Shown piece by piece: positions 10,629 through 20,699 of a stretch of DNA of 64,000 nt. The notes under the pieces are model-generated. The model searched no databases and was not told the DNA's origin. It was given only the letters and a program-made list of their open reading frames with translations. The first letter of the stretch is position 1. Every line of letters starts with the position of its first letter. The position numbers were made by a program, and so were the translations under genes. Source of the stretch: Seminavis robusta (lineage: Eukaryota > Bacillariophyta > Bacillariophyceae > Naviculales > Naviculaceae); contig CAICTM010000417.1 in assembly GCA_903772945.1 (NCBI GenBank), positions 1 through 64,000 on the forward strand, in the 5' to 3' direction.

Positions 10629-10787
10629 TTTCGATTGAAATAATGACAATGCTGTCGGGATGGTTAAATTTGAATTTTAAATTTGAATTTTCGGTTGGAG
10701 ATAGGACAGCCTGTGGCATCTACTTTGGGCATGTTGTAAAAGTCCTTCCTTCCTGTTCGGCAATACCAATAAAATTTAGGGAGGTCT

Positions 10788-11371
10788 TCAAGCTTCATTG
10801 AAGAGTTTACTTAGTTCACGTCGGGTCTTTATGTCTTTGGCACAGGACCGGGCGAGGATAAGGAAGTCTTTACCCGATGGTGACTCAGTGTGTTCTGTTA
10901 GGGCTTGGGTTGTGTTTGTGCTTCTTGGATTCTTCTCAGTTTCATTGAAATAGCTTAGAATGAGATTTGGGTGCCTTGAACAGAGCTTAGGGTACGCGAC
11001 TTTGAGTTCCCTAATTGTCAATTGTCTAGACTTGAGGAGTTTTTTGAAAGCTGTTAGCTCACTGCGACGGCCTTTACAGTTTGCTTTCTTTAGGTCACCG
11101 ATCTCCCGTTGATCATTCCTTTGAATTTCCATCAACAGGTTGGTTACACTGTCGTTGGTTGCGCATACAGAGAAGAAAGCTAAGCCGATGAGAGGCGATA
11201 GTATTGTTGTGCGAACTGGATAGGTTGTTTTGATGGGTTACCTCTTGGGTTGGTTAAAACCGCGAAGGTCATATAGGCTACTTTATCTGAAGAGAGATTG
11301 GAGAGGTGGTCAATCGTTGCGATCGTGAACGACGGAATAATGAAGGACCATTGTCTAGCTTTGGAATCCAT
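10788..11371 (-). CDS. spliced hypothetical protein, two exons
   Basis: Exon 1 runs 11371-11242 (MDSKARQWSFIIPSF...). A 62-base GT...AG intron spans 11241-11180 (donor GTAACC, acceptor GGCTTAG), and exon 2 runs 11179-10788. Joining restores one frame that reads through AFFSVCATND and on to a basic, helical-looking segment rich in Lys, Arg and Leu (GDLKKANCKGRRSEL). The product is about 173 residues. No family is recognised. The in-frame splice with good borders argues for a real gene, though cDNA would be needed to confirm it. Confidence 0.5.
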
Positions 11372-11499
11372 GCTATTTATTTCGGTTAGAGGTGGAGGAG
11401 ACGTGGCTGGGAGATTGGACTATGGATGGCAGAGTTGCAACACCTTACGTGTATGTGTGGCCCGCGCGAGCAGGGCTAACACTAGAATAAATTGGCGCG

Positions 11500-12117
11500 G
11501 TCACCTGATGGCTACGGCTAATGGCTACATGGATACATGGCTGCGGCAAATGGCTAATGGCTGGCTACATGGCTATGGCTACGGCTAATGGCTAATGGCT
11601 GGCTACATGGCTATGGCTATGGCTACATGCTACATGGCTATGGCTACATGGCTGCTACATGGCTATGCTATGGCTACATGGCTATGCTATGGCTACATGG
11701 CTACATGCTACATGGCTACATGGCTACATAGCTACATGGCTACATGGCTACATAGCTACATGGCTACATGGCTACATAGCTACATGGCTACATGGCTACA
11801 TAGCTACATGGCTACATGGCTATGCTGTGGGCTATGGCTATGGCTATGCTGATGTGCTATGAATGAGGACTACTATGGGCTATGCTAATAAATGCTATGG
11901 GCTATGGCTGGCTACATGGCTATGGCTATGGCTATGGCTACATGCTACATGGCTATGGCTACATGGCTGCTACATGGCTATGGCTACATGGCTATGCTAT
12001 GGGCTATGGCTATGGCTATGGCTATGGCTATGGCTATGGCTATGCTGATGTGCTATGAATGAGGACTACTATGGGCTATGCTAATAAATGCTATGGGCTA
12101 TGCTAATAAATACAAGG
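11500..12117. repeat. GGCTACATGGCTATGGCTAC minisatellite
   Basis: About 600 bp built from GGCTACAT, GGCTATGG and GGCTACATA units of 6-9 bases. A non-repetitive segment (GATGTGCTATGAATGAGGAC...) occurs twice, at about 11848 and 12049, so one round of larger duplication followed expansion of the short unit. ORFs made only of Met-Ala/Trp-Leu repeats cross it but are not credible genes. Confidence 0.92.
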
Positions 12118-12285
12118 TTGGTAAGGAGCTCAATCGCCGCTGGGCTGGATAAAAGAAGGGGATAGAAGGATATTGAATAGAAGGATATTGAATAGATTGT
12201 AGCGGCCTGGTCCACCTAGCATGGGACGCTCATTTGCCGCGGGGCTATTGGAAAGCCAGGGATTCCAGCTGTACTGAAGGGGGGA

Positions 12286-12441
12286 ACCGCCCTTAATTTT
12301 TTTCGTTCCTTAAATAAAAAAGGGAATCTTAAATTAAGGGTGGTCCACTCCCCTTAAGTCTTTAAACGGTTTACTATAGAAAAAAGAGTAGGGTGGACCG
12401 AGGACCGGGGTGGGGTAATAATGGATTTCCCACCCCGGTCC
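12286..12441. repeat. two adjacent inverted repeats
   Basis: The first stem pairs 12286-12299 with 12331-12344 (13 of 14). The second pairs 12402-12414 with 12429-12441 (GGACCGGGGTGGG, 13 of 13) around a 14-base loop. They end about 75 bases before the start codon of the next plus-strand gene. Confidence 0.8.
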
Positions 12442-12517
12442 ACTTCATTAGGATAGGGTTATGAGGGTTATGTTGAGGGAACCACAACGAGGTTAGTTAT
12501 GTTCACACTAATCAAGC

Positions 12518-13003
12518 ATGGACGAAGTTGTGGAGAGTTTGATATGGAGGAATATTGAAAGAGGGGGACAATGGCACAGAATGGAGTGCTATCAAGAGGA
12601 AGTGTGTGATAGTTGGATTGTAATGTGTAAAGGTCTAATCAGTTTCTTTCCGAATGAGTATCGTTGTGTGGATGGTGGATATCAAGAATATATTTCATGG
12701 GAAAGACAGGCATTTTGCGATTTCGAGGAGGCTTTAAAAGCGATACACCTAGACAATCACTGCTCACATGATTTGGAAATAATTCATCGCATCCTTCAAA
12801 CGCTTAATACGTGTGACTTGAGATCATGGCCTAGAATAGTTCGCTCAACGGCTAAGCTTATCGTTGAGGTGTGGATTGACCACGTGGATGTGATGGATGA
12901 GATGGACGACGTGGTCAATCTGGATGAGTTAGAGGACAATTTCTACCGAACAAGACCTCAATGGATGTGGTCTTTCCCTTCGTATTACGCGGCTGTTGCA
13001 TGA
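12518..13003 (+). CDS. hypothetical protein, 161 residues
   Basis: Complete ORF from ATG 12518 to TGA. It begins MDEVVESLIWRNIERGG and is rich in Trp, acidic residues and Cys, with an acidic C-terminal third (VMDEMDDVVNLDELEDN). No transmembrane segment, signal peptide or family is recognised. It is followed 91 bases later by a second 161-residue ORF on the same strand and then by the convergent recombinase-like gene. It may be an accessory gene of the same mobile element, but that is only context. Confidence 0.5.
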   Translation: MDEVVESLIWRNIERGGQWHRMECYQEEVCDSWIVMCKGLISFFPNEYRCVDGGYQEYISWERQAFCDFEEALKAIHLDNHCSHDLEIIHRILQTLNTCDLRSWPRIVRSTAKLIVEVWIDHVDVMDEMDDVVNLDELEDNFYRTRPQWMWSFPSYYAAVA

Positions 13004-13094
13004 CTGCTGTTCCACGGTAGCATGACCATGGCGTGTTTTGGTGTCGAGCGTGGCAGAAGAGCCTCCACGGGAGTCTCCACGGTAGCGTGGAGCG

Positions 13095-13580
13095 ATGGAG
13101 CTTGTTAACATGGAACGGTCGTACGAACTGAGTATCGCCTCACAAGGAACAAAGCAAAGTCAACAAACAACAATGCCAGTCCTTTCCGAAGCTACCGCTT
13201 ATCTTGCTCATGCCAAGTCAAATGGAGCCTGGGAGTTCATGTACCCTGATCCTAACAATGGAGGACCAATCACAGCTCAGACGGCTGTGGTGTTTGTACG
13301 TGTAACTTACACTGAAAGGGATGGCAACAAGACTGTCCAGGAATTCCAGTGCCTTGGGGATGCCTTTATTTACTCTCAGCAGATTGAAACCTTTTGGGAG
13401 GCTGTTCATGCAGCAAACGAATGCGACGAGGTTGTTAAGGTGGTTTGTTACCGAGAGGTCTTGGATTTGATGAATCAGCAGATTGGAACCTACGGAAAGG
13501 GTTATCTCCCGCGTGAACTCAAGAAGGCCATGAACGAAAATGAGGGGTACCTCAACATCGAGTTGACTGTTTGGGTCTAG
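13095..13580 (+). CDS. hypothetical protein, 161 residues
   Basis: Complete ORF from ATG 13095 to TAG; a second Met lies at residue 6. Composition is that of a soluble globular protein (AVVFVRVTYTERDGNK, ETFWEAVHAANEC, ELTVWV at the end). No family is recognised. It ends 111 bases from the stop of the convergent 649-residue tyrosine-recombinase-like gene. A perfect small palindrome (CTCCACG GTAG CGTGGAG) lies just before the start and could sit in the 5' leader. Confidence 0.55.
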   Translation: MELVNMERSYELSIASQGTKQSQQTTMPVLSEATAYLAHAKSNGAWEFMYPDPNNGGPITAQTAVVFVRVTYTERDGNKTVQEFQCLGDAFIYSQQIETFWEAVHAANECDEVVKVVCYREVLDLMNQQIGTYGKGYLPRELKKAMNENEGYLNIELTVWV

Positions 13581-13690
13581 AGTCGGGGAGTTGTTGGTGT
13601 TGTGGCTGCCACAGTTGTCTATCGGATGAGGAGAAGGAGGAGTACGGATAAATACCTAATACAATAAAAAAATTATATTTGCTTGGTTGC

Positions 13691-15640
13691 TTAGACTTGG
13701 TAGATCTTGCGTGAGAACATGTGTTCGATAAAGGAGTAGGGGGTGTTAGGTGGGAGGGGGCGGTACCAGGGCTTCGTCTTGTCAGTGGGGAGTGCTTCAT
13801 TGCGGCTGATGATAGAAAGGTGGACTGCTGTCGCTGCACTGAATGGATGTTTGCCTTGAGTCTTAATGCTTGAAGCGTTGCTCAACAATGCTCTCTTGAT
13901 GCGCTCCGTCACAAGACCAGCTTCTTCCATTGATGGCTTGGTGGTTGGATAGGAGTCAAGGAAGCAGACCATGACTCTGACAGCAGCTTTAATGACTCGG
14001 TACTTACATCTCATGCGGTTGTCAACCTTTGCAGACTTGTAGGATTCCATGAAGTTGTAAGCGAAGTAATTGACAAAGACAACTTTGGGATCTGTGTTCC
14101 TGCTAACGAGATCCAGAAGCGCTTTCAGGGGTTTGATGTTCAATTCACGCTGGAACAAAGAGATGGTTAAGTCTGCATTCGAATCTGTTGAGGCCGGTGG
14201 AGAGGGGACAGGGGAGACTGCAGTCTTATCAACGAGGTTTGCCTTGTCGAAGAGATCTAGACACGATGACTTGAACTTGTTGAATTCAGCTAGACTGATG
14301 TCTTCCTGCGCGAGTCGTTTCATAAGGGTTGCAACAAGGATGTGGTTGCTTGGGTCCTTGAATAAACCATTGGGTTCTGCCTGGATGTGATGTAAAAGCT
14401 GATCCCATTTGGCAAGGACACACATTAGAATCATTTGCTTGGCTTGGATGCTGAGCACGTCATCAGGGATGTGACCGAAGAACACTGTACACATCTTATC
14501 GCCCATGTCTTTCGAGATGGTTTCATACGATGGGGTGGTGACACGTTGGTATTCACCGCTGACTTTGGAATAGCCTGCAGGAGCTTTGGCTCCATCAAGG
14601 AGGTACGGCCAGGGATTTGAGAAGTACTCGGTGCGAGCTCCTTCCCCGATATTCCATCCACCGTACAACTGCGCAGCTATATGCTCTTTGGCTCCATCAA
14701 GGAGGTATTGCGCCGTTTGTTTGCCGAAGTGTGAAGTGCCTCTTCGGACAGTGGCAGCGTTTTCAGCTGGGGGGTACCTCTTCCAGATAGAGTCGAGAGT
14801 GCTTGTGTAGTGGGCACTTACATTTCCAGTCAGGGCTGCGATTGATGGCATGAGGGTTTTGTTGTTGTGGATGAACAAAGACAAACCGATCGCAACAGGA
14901 AGGTCACCAAAAACATCGTGCTTGTTGGGAATCAAAGGGTGGTTGTTGTCAACTCCCATCTTGTTGCGCACGAGATAGCATTGAAGGATGTGGTTGAGGG
15001 GTCCTTCATAAACCTCTCTAACTGAGAGGTTCTCCACAGAGAGGCGAGAGGTTTCAGTTGCCCTACTGCAAAGTCGGAGAGTGGCTGTCTGGAAAACGTA
15101 GAAGTCAATGTAATTTTCTAGATTGAACCAGAGGCAGCGTTGGAGGATGAATGCAATGTCTGTACTGGAGTAGACTTTGTTTTGTGTTGCTAGGGGGGAT
15201 GCTTTCTTCCGGTCTTTGACTTTCGCTTTCAAGGAACTGAAGGCTGAGGCGTAGGTTTCTTCAATAACTTTCAGGTAGCGGGACAGCATGAACTTCTTTG
15301 TCAATTGGTTCTTGATAGACGGCATGTACCGTTCCAGGGTGCCTACTGCATAGGCTGTTCCGTCGGCCTTTTTGAGACTGAACCAAAAGGCTGGTTGACC
15401 GTCAAAAAATAAAAACCACCACTTTGTTACATCGTCATCGTTGGTTGAGAAAGCGCCTCCTGTCTCAGTGATATCTTCGTAGCTAACACCTGGTAAACCA
15501 AGTCGGATCTGGAGTTGGTTCAAATAGGGCTGGATCTTGGAGGCGGTGCTGATATGCTTGGACTGGCATGACTTAGAAGATGAAGCGTAGAAGTTTACAT
15601 GGACTTCTTCAAGCGACGACGATCCTTGAGAGGATACCAT
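13691..15640 (-). CDS. tyrosine-recombinase-like protein (Crypton/DIRS-type), 649 residues
   Basis: One long uninterrupted frame from ATG 15640. The N-terminal third could be a helical core-binding region (PYLNQLQIRLGLPG ... TKKFMLSRYLKVIEETY). The segment NNHPLIPNKHDVFGDLPVAIGLSLFI resembles the 'HVYANP-x-x-P-x-x-CPVLALA' stretch of algal Crypton/DIRS recombinases. TSHFGKQTAQYLL then aligns with their TH-S-x-RKG box, and GGWNIGEGARTEYF with the final GW...Y box carrying the nucleophilic Tyr. The second catalytic Arg appears replaced (H-F-G-K). A 20-base internal repeat encodes YLLDGAK twice. Such enzymes integrate or excise their element in the nucleus. The family call rests on motif resemblance by eye. 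The codon frame is intact, unlike most mobile genes here. Confidence 0.6.
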   Translation of the reverse strand: MVSSQGSSSLEEVHVNFYASSSKSCQSKHISTASKIQPYLNQLQIRLGLPGVSYEDITETGGAFSTNDDDVTKWWFLFFDGQPAFWFSLKKADGTAYAVGTLERYMPSIKNQLTKKFMLSRYLKVIEETYASAFSSLKAKVKDRKKASPLATQNKVYSSTDIAFILQRCLWFNLENYIDFYVFQTATLRLCSRATETSRLSVENLSVREVYEGPLNHILQCYLVRNKMGVDNNHPLIPNKHDVFGDLPVAIGLSLFIHNNKTLMPSIAALTGNVSAHYTSTLDSIWKRYPPAENAATVRRGTSHFGKQTAQYLLDGAKEHIAAQLYGGWNIGEGARTEYFSNPWPYLLDGAKAPAGYSKVSGEYQRVTTPSYETISKDMGDKMCTVFFGHIPDDVLSIQAKQMILMCVLAKWDQLLHHIQAEPNGLFKDPSNHILVATLMKRLAQEDISLAEFNKFKSSCLDLFDKANLVDKTAVSPVPSPPASTDSNADLTISLFQRELNIKPLKALLDLVSRNTDPKVVFVNYFAYNFMESYKSAKVDNRMRCKYRVIKAAVRVMVCFLDSYPTTKPSMEEAGLVTERIKRALLSNASSIKTQGKHPFSAATAVHLSIISRNEALPTDKTKPWYRPLPPNTPYSFIEHMFSRKIYQV

Positions 15641-16063
15641 TGCTGGCGAACTCAGAATCGGTCAGGGTGTTTGGATGGTGCTTTGATGGGAATTGTGAGG
15701 GGGTTTGGGCTGAGAACACTCTTTGGAAGGGTGCCAGGAAATGGACGGAGGACCGAGGTGGATTGGGGTTGTCAATCCGCGGTAACGAGCTTGGGTCCTA
15801 CAGTTTGACGTATACCATTGCTAGGGAGTGGAATCAGACGTCTGGAAGTAGATTACTTAGATGTTTTTCGTGTGCAGTACTAACATCGGTTGAAAAACTT
15901 TAACTGTTGACTCAGAATTGGAAAATGGCGCGAAATGCATTTTGGGTAGACGACCGGTGTTGTGAAGATATTTCCTATTTCCTATATCCTATTTTCTATT
16001 TTCTATTTCCTATTTCCTATTTCCTATTTTCTATTTTCTATTTCCAATTTCCTATTTCCTGTT
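15641..16063. repeat. spacer ending in a TTTCCTA pyrimidine microsatellite
   Basis: No gene is seen. From about 15967 to 16060 the sequence is TATTTCCTATTTTC-type repeats on the plus strand, abutting the first monomer of the hairpin array. A shorter version precedes the second monomer (about 16511-16534). Confidence 0.75.
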
Positions 16064-17771
16064 CCGGTGAAGCCAAAATATAGGGATAGAGATAGGTGTA
16101 AGCCAACAAAACTGGAAATTGAAGGTTTAACAAGTTTAGGGGTAGGAATAAAATCCTGATTATTCAAGGTTAGTGCACTCATCACAATAAGCCAGCAGAA
16201 GCTACAAATGTTACAGTTACAGTATAAGGGAATGACAGCTGTAAAATTATGGTTACCGGGTGGCAACACACGACGAAGTCGGGTGTTGTCGCCGGGGCTA
16301 GCCTGAATAAAAAAGATGATTACAATGAGGGAATGATACCTGGCAACAACACCCGACTAAGTCAAGTGTTGTCGCCAGACATAGCTTGAAAGAAGAGTGC
16401 AATCTCAAACATGTCATACTTCTTCTATTTGTCTTTCTGCCGAGGTATCGCAGCTCCCGCTGACTTATACCTCGGCAGTCTATCTGCCTGAGCCTTCTAC
16501 CCCTTTTTCGGTATTTCCTATTTCATATTTCCTGTTCCAGTGAAGCTAAAATATAGGGATAGAGATAGGCGTAAGCCAACAAAACTGGAAAATTGAAAGT
16601 TCTACAAATTTAGGGGTAGGAATAAATCATGATTATTCAAGGTTAGTGCACTCAACACAATAAGCCAGCAGAAGCTACAAAGGATACAGTTACATAAGGG
16701 AATGACAGCTGTAAAATTATGGTTAGCGGGCGGCAATACGTCGGGTGTTGCCGCCCGCTAGCTTAAATAAAAAATGTTACAATGAGGGAATGATACCGGG
16801 CGGCAACACACGACGAAGTCGGGTGTTGTCGTCAGGGCTACCTTGAAAGAAGAGTGCAATCTCAAACAGATCCTCTTTCTTCTTTTTACCTCGGCAGGTT
16901 AACTGCCTGAGTTCTCAACCCCTTTAATGCGATTCCGGTGAAGCCAAAATATAGGGATAGAGATAGGTGTAAGACAACAAAACTGGAAATTGAAGGTTCT
17001 ACAAATTTAGGGGTAGAAATAAATCATGATTATTCAAGGTTAGTGCACTCAACACAATAAGCCAGCAGAAGCTACAAAGGATACAGTTACATAAGGGAAT
17101 GACAGCTGTAAAATTATTTTTAGTGGGCGGCAATACGTTGGGTGTTGCCGCCCGCTAGCTTTTTAAAATAAAAAATGTTACAATGAGGGAATGATATCGG
17201 GTGTTGTCGGGTGTTGTCGCCAGGGCTATCTTGAAAGAAAGGTGCAATCTCGAACATGATCCTCCTTATTCTATTTGTCTTTCTGCCGAGGTATCGCAGC
17301 TCCCGCTGACTTAATTACTATTTCCTATTCCGGTGAAGCCAAAATATAGGGATAGAGATAGTCATAAGCCAACCAAACTGAAAATTGAAGGTTCTACAAA
17401 TTTAAGGGTAGGAATAAATCATGATTATTCAAGGTTAGTGCACTCAGCATAATAAGCCAGCACAAGCTACAAAAGTTACAGTTATATAAGGGAATGACAG
17501 CTTTAAAATTATGGTTAGCGGGCGGCAACACACGACGAAGTCGGGTGTTGTCACCAGGGCTAGCCTAAATAAAAAAGAAGGTTATATTGAGGGAATGATA
17601 CCAGGCGGCAACACACGACGAAGTCGGGTGTTGTCGCCAGGGCTACCGGTACCTTGAAAAAAGGGTGTAATCTCAAACATGTCATACTTCTTCTATCTGT
17701 CTTTCTGCCGAGGTATCGCAGCTCCCGCTGACTTAGTCTTTCTGCCGAGGTATCGCAGCTCCCGCTGACTT
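16064..17771. repeat. tandem array of four monomers with paired hairpins
   Basis: Monomers start at CCGGTGAAGCC (CCAGTGAAGCT in the second) near 16064, 16535, 16934 and 17329, giving periods of roughly 400-470 bases. Each holds two hairpins about 80 bases apart: 16256/16340, 16724/16796, 17121/17196 (the second degenerate) and 17516/17600. A typical stem is GGCGGCAACAC...CGAC, loop GAA, GTCG...GTGTTGTCGCC. Conserved flanks read GGGAATGACAGCTGTAAAATTAT and AATAAAAAA-TTACAATGAGGG. Monomers end with CTGCCGAGGTATCGCAGC...TGACTTA (present twice at the far end), which can pair with ATACCTCGGCAG. No ORF is conserved across monomers. Confidence 0.92.
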
Positions 17772-20108
17772 ATTAGAAGAATCTCATGACGCCGGTACCT
17801 TCTCCGGTGTCCTTCGCTTCTCCGTTTGCAGTTTGCAACACAGAGATGGCGCCGCAGAGCAGCAGCGCCAAACCAAAGAAGCCTCAGAATCTCCAATAAG
17901 GCGGGAAAGGAGCAGGAGTTGAGCCAAACACTACCGCACTACCTGGTACATGATGTAGACTGAACTTGGGGGCTGCCACTGGCTGGGACAACCATCATCA
18001 TGTGTTCTCTGTTCTCGTAGAGCTGCCCCTACGGTACTAGCTAGCCACAGATACCGGTAGACAGTTGGAATGCCCTCGCAGCATTGCAATCTACACATAG
18101 CTCGGCTTGTGGGGCCCGCCGTAGTACCTAGCTAGCCAGCTAGGGCTAACCGTTGTTGAACTGGATTAGGATGCCAGCCATGTGTTGGAAGCAACCACAG
18201 CAACGACGAAATGAGCACGCACCCGCCACAAAACCTAAATCGCTCATCCAGCTTAGCTGGCTAGCTTACACTGCTGCTGGCCCTTCGAGTTGAGATTACA
18301 GTAAATTTTTATCCGGAGCGAAAACCCTTGCATGGGCTGCAAATGCTTCTCCTCTAGGTAGTTGTTGACTGATTGGTAGTTGTTGGCTGACTGATTTCAG
18401 GCACTGGGACTTGACTCTACAGCCTGCACCCTACAGCCAGGATCCCAGGCAGCATCTGCACCTTGCCCCCCACAATGCCTGCGGGTGAGCCCAGCCAGTT
18501 TCGCCCCGTCGTCCACCACAACTTAGGAATGGCCGTACCGGTGCCAAGGAGCAAGCTTTCCAACTTGATCGACCACCATGGCTAGCCGCAGCAACTCAAG
18601 TCCAACAACTGTGAGCCCCTGCTCTGAACCAGGTCCAACAACTGAACCGCGTGCCCCAGCAGCACCAGCAGCCAGCAAATCTTTTCCCCAGAGCATCATT
18701 GATTCCAACATGGGAATACCCACATTCCCCTTTGTGAGGTCAGCGCAGGGATACTCACCAGCCAATCATACAGTACTGCACGCCCCAGTACAATCCTACT
18801 ATCCTCGCCCAAGCAATGAAGTCCCAACTATGCTGCCTCATTATGAATGACAGGGATCATGAGCATTGTGAGTTGGATCCTGTTGCCTGTGCGCATCATC
18901 ACACCGGGCGGCGAGCGGAGCGTTCCGGAGTGGTGCTTTGCCTTGTGGTACTTAAGCGCTTGGAACCGGAGTTGAGGGACTGTCAGGGCTCAGACTCAAA
19001 AGTTGACGGACAACGATCTAGAATCTCAGTTCTGGAGCCAATGGTTGTGGTGGAGAATGCGATGGGGGCGGCACCGGGCTCACCCAAATTAGAAGGCTGA
19101 CCTCCTCCAGCCTTGAGTGTGCACCCATGTTAAAAAACTGCACGTCTATTAACGGATTCGATTCAGATAAGATGTGCTTGAGGGCGACCAACGAGCATTT
19201 GGTGCACCTATAGACATGTGTCAGGGTGGGCAATGGCCATGCCCAGCAGCAAAGTCACGTAGTACTTCGGCAGGACCCAGCAAGGGAAGGATGTGGATAA
19301 GGGTTGCTTCATCTTTCTGTTGAGGCTCCTCCATGTTTCCCTCTCTTCGTTGATTGGAGGGTCATCAGCGCGGTACTACCAAACACGGCTGCTGCGTGAT
19401 GTGGTCAGGGAAGTAAGTGAAGGAACTCAGAGCGGTGGCACCATGAGCGAATATTGTGCACGGCATGATGTCGTTTTGGGCCTGCTTGGAGAACTTTGAA
19501 TGATTGAAGACGCTGCTGGAAGCTGGGCTGATGGAGCGGACAACTAACTGGACGAGGTGCCAGAGACAGCCAGCTTCAGCAAGTTTCTCCGCCAGAGGCG
19601 GCATCCACTCTGTAATGATGCCCTGTGAGGAACGTTGCATGTAACAAGCTAGATGCCGGCAGCTAGCCATGTAAGGCCAACTCTAGTCCCCAAGTGCTCG
19701 CTCACCTTGGTCTGGCTCAACCCAATCCTCGCTGTATGCTACTAGTACCGTATTGACCAGGATCCATGCAAAGATCACACTCCCAAGTAAGTCCGGGAAC
19801 GATTCTGGCTGCAAGAACGGAGCCGGCCTAGCATACGCCTCAAAGTACTTGAAAGGAGCCTCGGGAAAGCACCTCTTCCAGCGAGGATAAGGCTGGGGCT
19901 CTGGAACCCAGCTGCTATCAGGCAGCTTGACTACGGTAGCTACTAGCCTAGTAGCCCATCTGAAACATACGGTATGCTTGATGTTGTCTAGCTACATGTA
20001 GTATTACTGGGTCAAAGTAAGTCTAGAGTGTAGCTAATAGTTGTTTATTCAAATCAAAATGCTTGCAAGAGCTTTGGGATTAACCGGTAATGGCTGGTTC
20101 TTTTTCAT
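17772..20108. other. non-coding stretch, no supported gene
   Basis: Short ORFs exist (for example a Ser/Pro/Ala-rich one at 18578-18850) but none shows a family or splice partner. The sequence is rich in CTAG, GTAC and ACCGGT palindromic words. Confidence 0.4.
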
Positions 20109-20699
20109 TTACCATGGGACACGGTTGACACTCTTATTTCGCATGGGTACCTTGGGTTTTGTATCCACGACACCCGCTCGGGAGTTTCGTCGCTTGGGAA
20201 CCGAAGGAAGACTGTCACTCTGTTGCAGTTCCAATAGTTCAAAGCGAAGAGACCCACTTTCTCCAAAGGTGCTTGCCGAGCAGTGGTGGGTGGTCTCCTC
20301 GTCTTCTTCTTCTTCTTCCTTGTGAAAGAGTGCGGGATTCTTAAAGTCCGCCATGGTAATGCTGCTCAGGAACAGTGACGATCTTCGAAGGACACCGCCC
20401 TTCCTTCCATTGCTGATGCTGCTCTTGTCCGTCTCATCAGGGGTATCCACCTTGACGCGAATAACCTTGCCCACAATGCGTCCCATCAGAGTTCGACGGA
20501 AAGGGGCCACATCGGCAGCCGACATTAGAGGACGGCCCATGGTCTTCTTGATCCAGGAACGGCGGCGGTTACGGCATCCGTCCATTGCCGCCTCGCTGGT
20601 ACCGACTGTGCAGGGGGTATGGTTACTGTGCGTCATGGTTGCGTTGTTGTTGTCGTTGTCGTTGTTATTGCTCATGATATTGTGTACTTTGCGGAGCAT
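20109..20699 (-). CDS. basic low-complexity hypothetical protein, 196 residues
   Basis: ATG at 20699; the N-terminus has Asn/Asp repeats (NNNDNDNNN). A basic middle follows (RNRRRSWIKKTMGRP, RGRIVGKVIRVKVD), then an acidic run (EEEEEDEE) and a basic C-terminus. No transmembrane segment or known domain is seen. It may be a nuclear or chromatin-associated protein by composition alone, which is weak. The long uninterrupted frame and mixed composition make it more credible than the shadow ORFs on the other strand. Confidence 0.45.
   Translation of the reverse strand: MLRKVHNIMSNNNDNDNNNATMTHSNHTPCTVGTSEAAMDGCRNRRRSWIKKTMGRPLMSAADVAPFRRTLMGRIVGKVIRVKVDTPDETDKSSISNGRKGGVLRRSSLFLSSITMADFKNPALFHKEEEEEDEETTHHCSASTFGESGSLRFELLELQQSDSLPSVPKRRNSRAGVVDTKPKVPMRNKSVNRVPW

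Noticed and set aside
11595-12048. ORFs of Met-Ala-Tyr and Trp-Leu-His repeats
   Set aside because: They are translations of the minisatellite in any frame and have no other content.
16064-17771. CRISPR array or bacterial integron array
   Set aside because: Monomers are near-identical 400-base units without unique spacers, Cas genes or cargo ORFs, and the surrounding genes are eukaryotic. Only the architectural comparison is kept as a speculative finding.
18523-18850. Ser/Pro/Ala-rich ORFs on both strands
   Set aside because: Low-complexity frames on both strands of the same DNA, with no family, no intron logic and no conserved motif.
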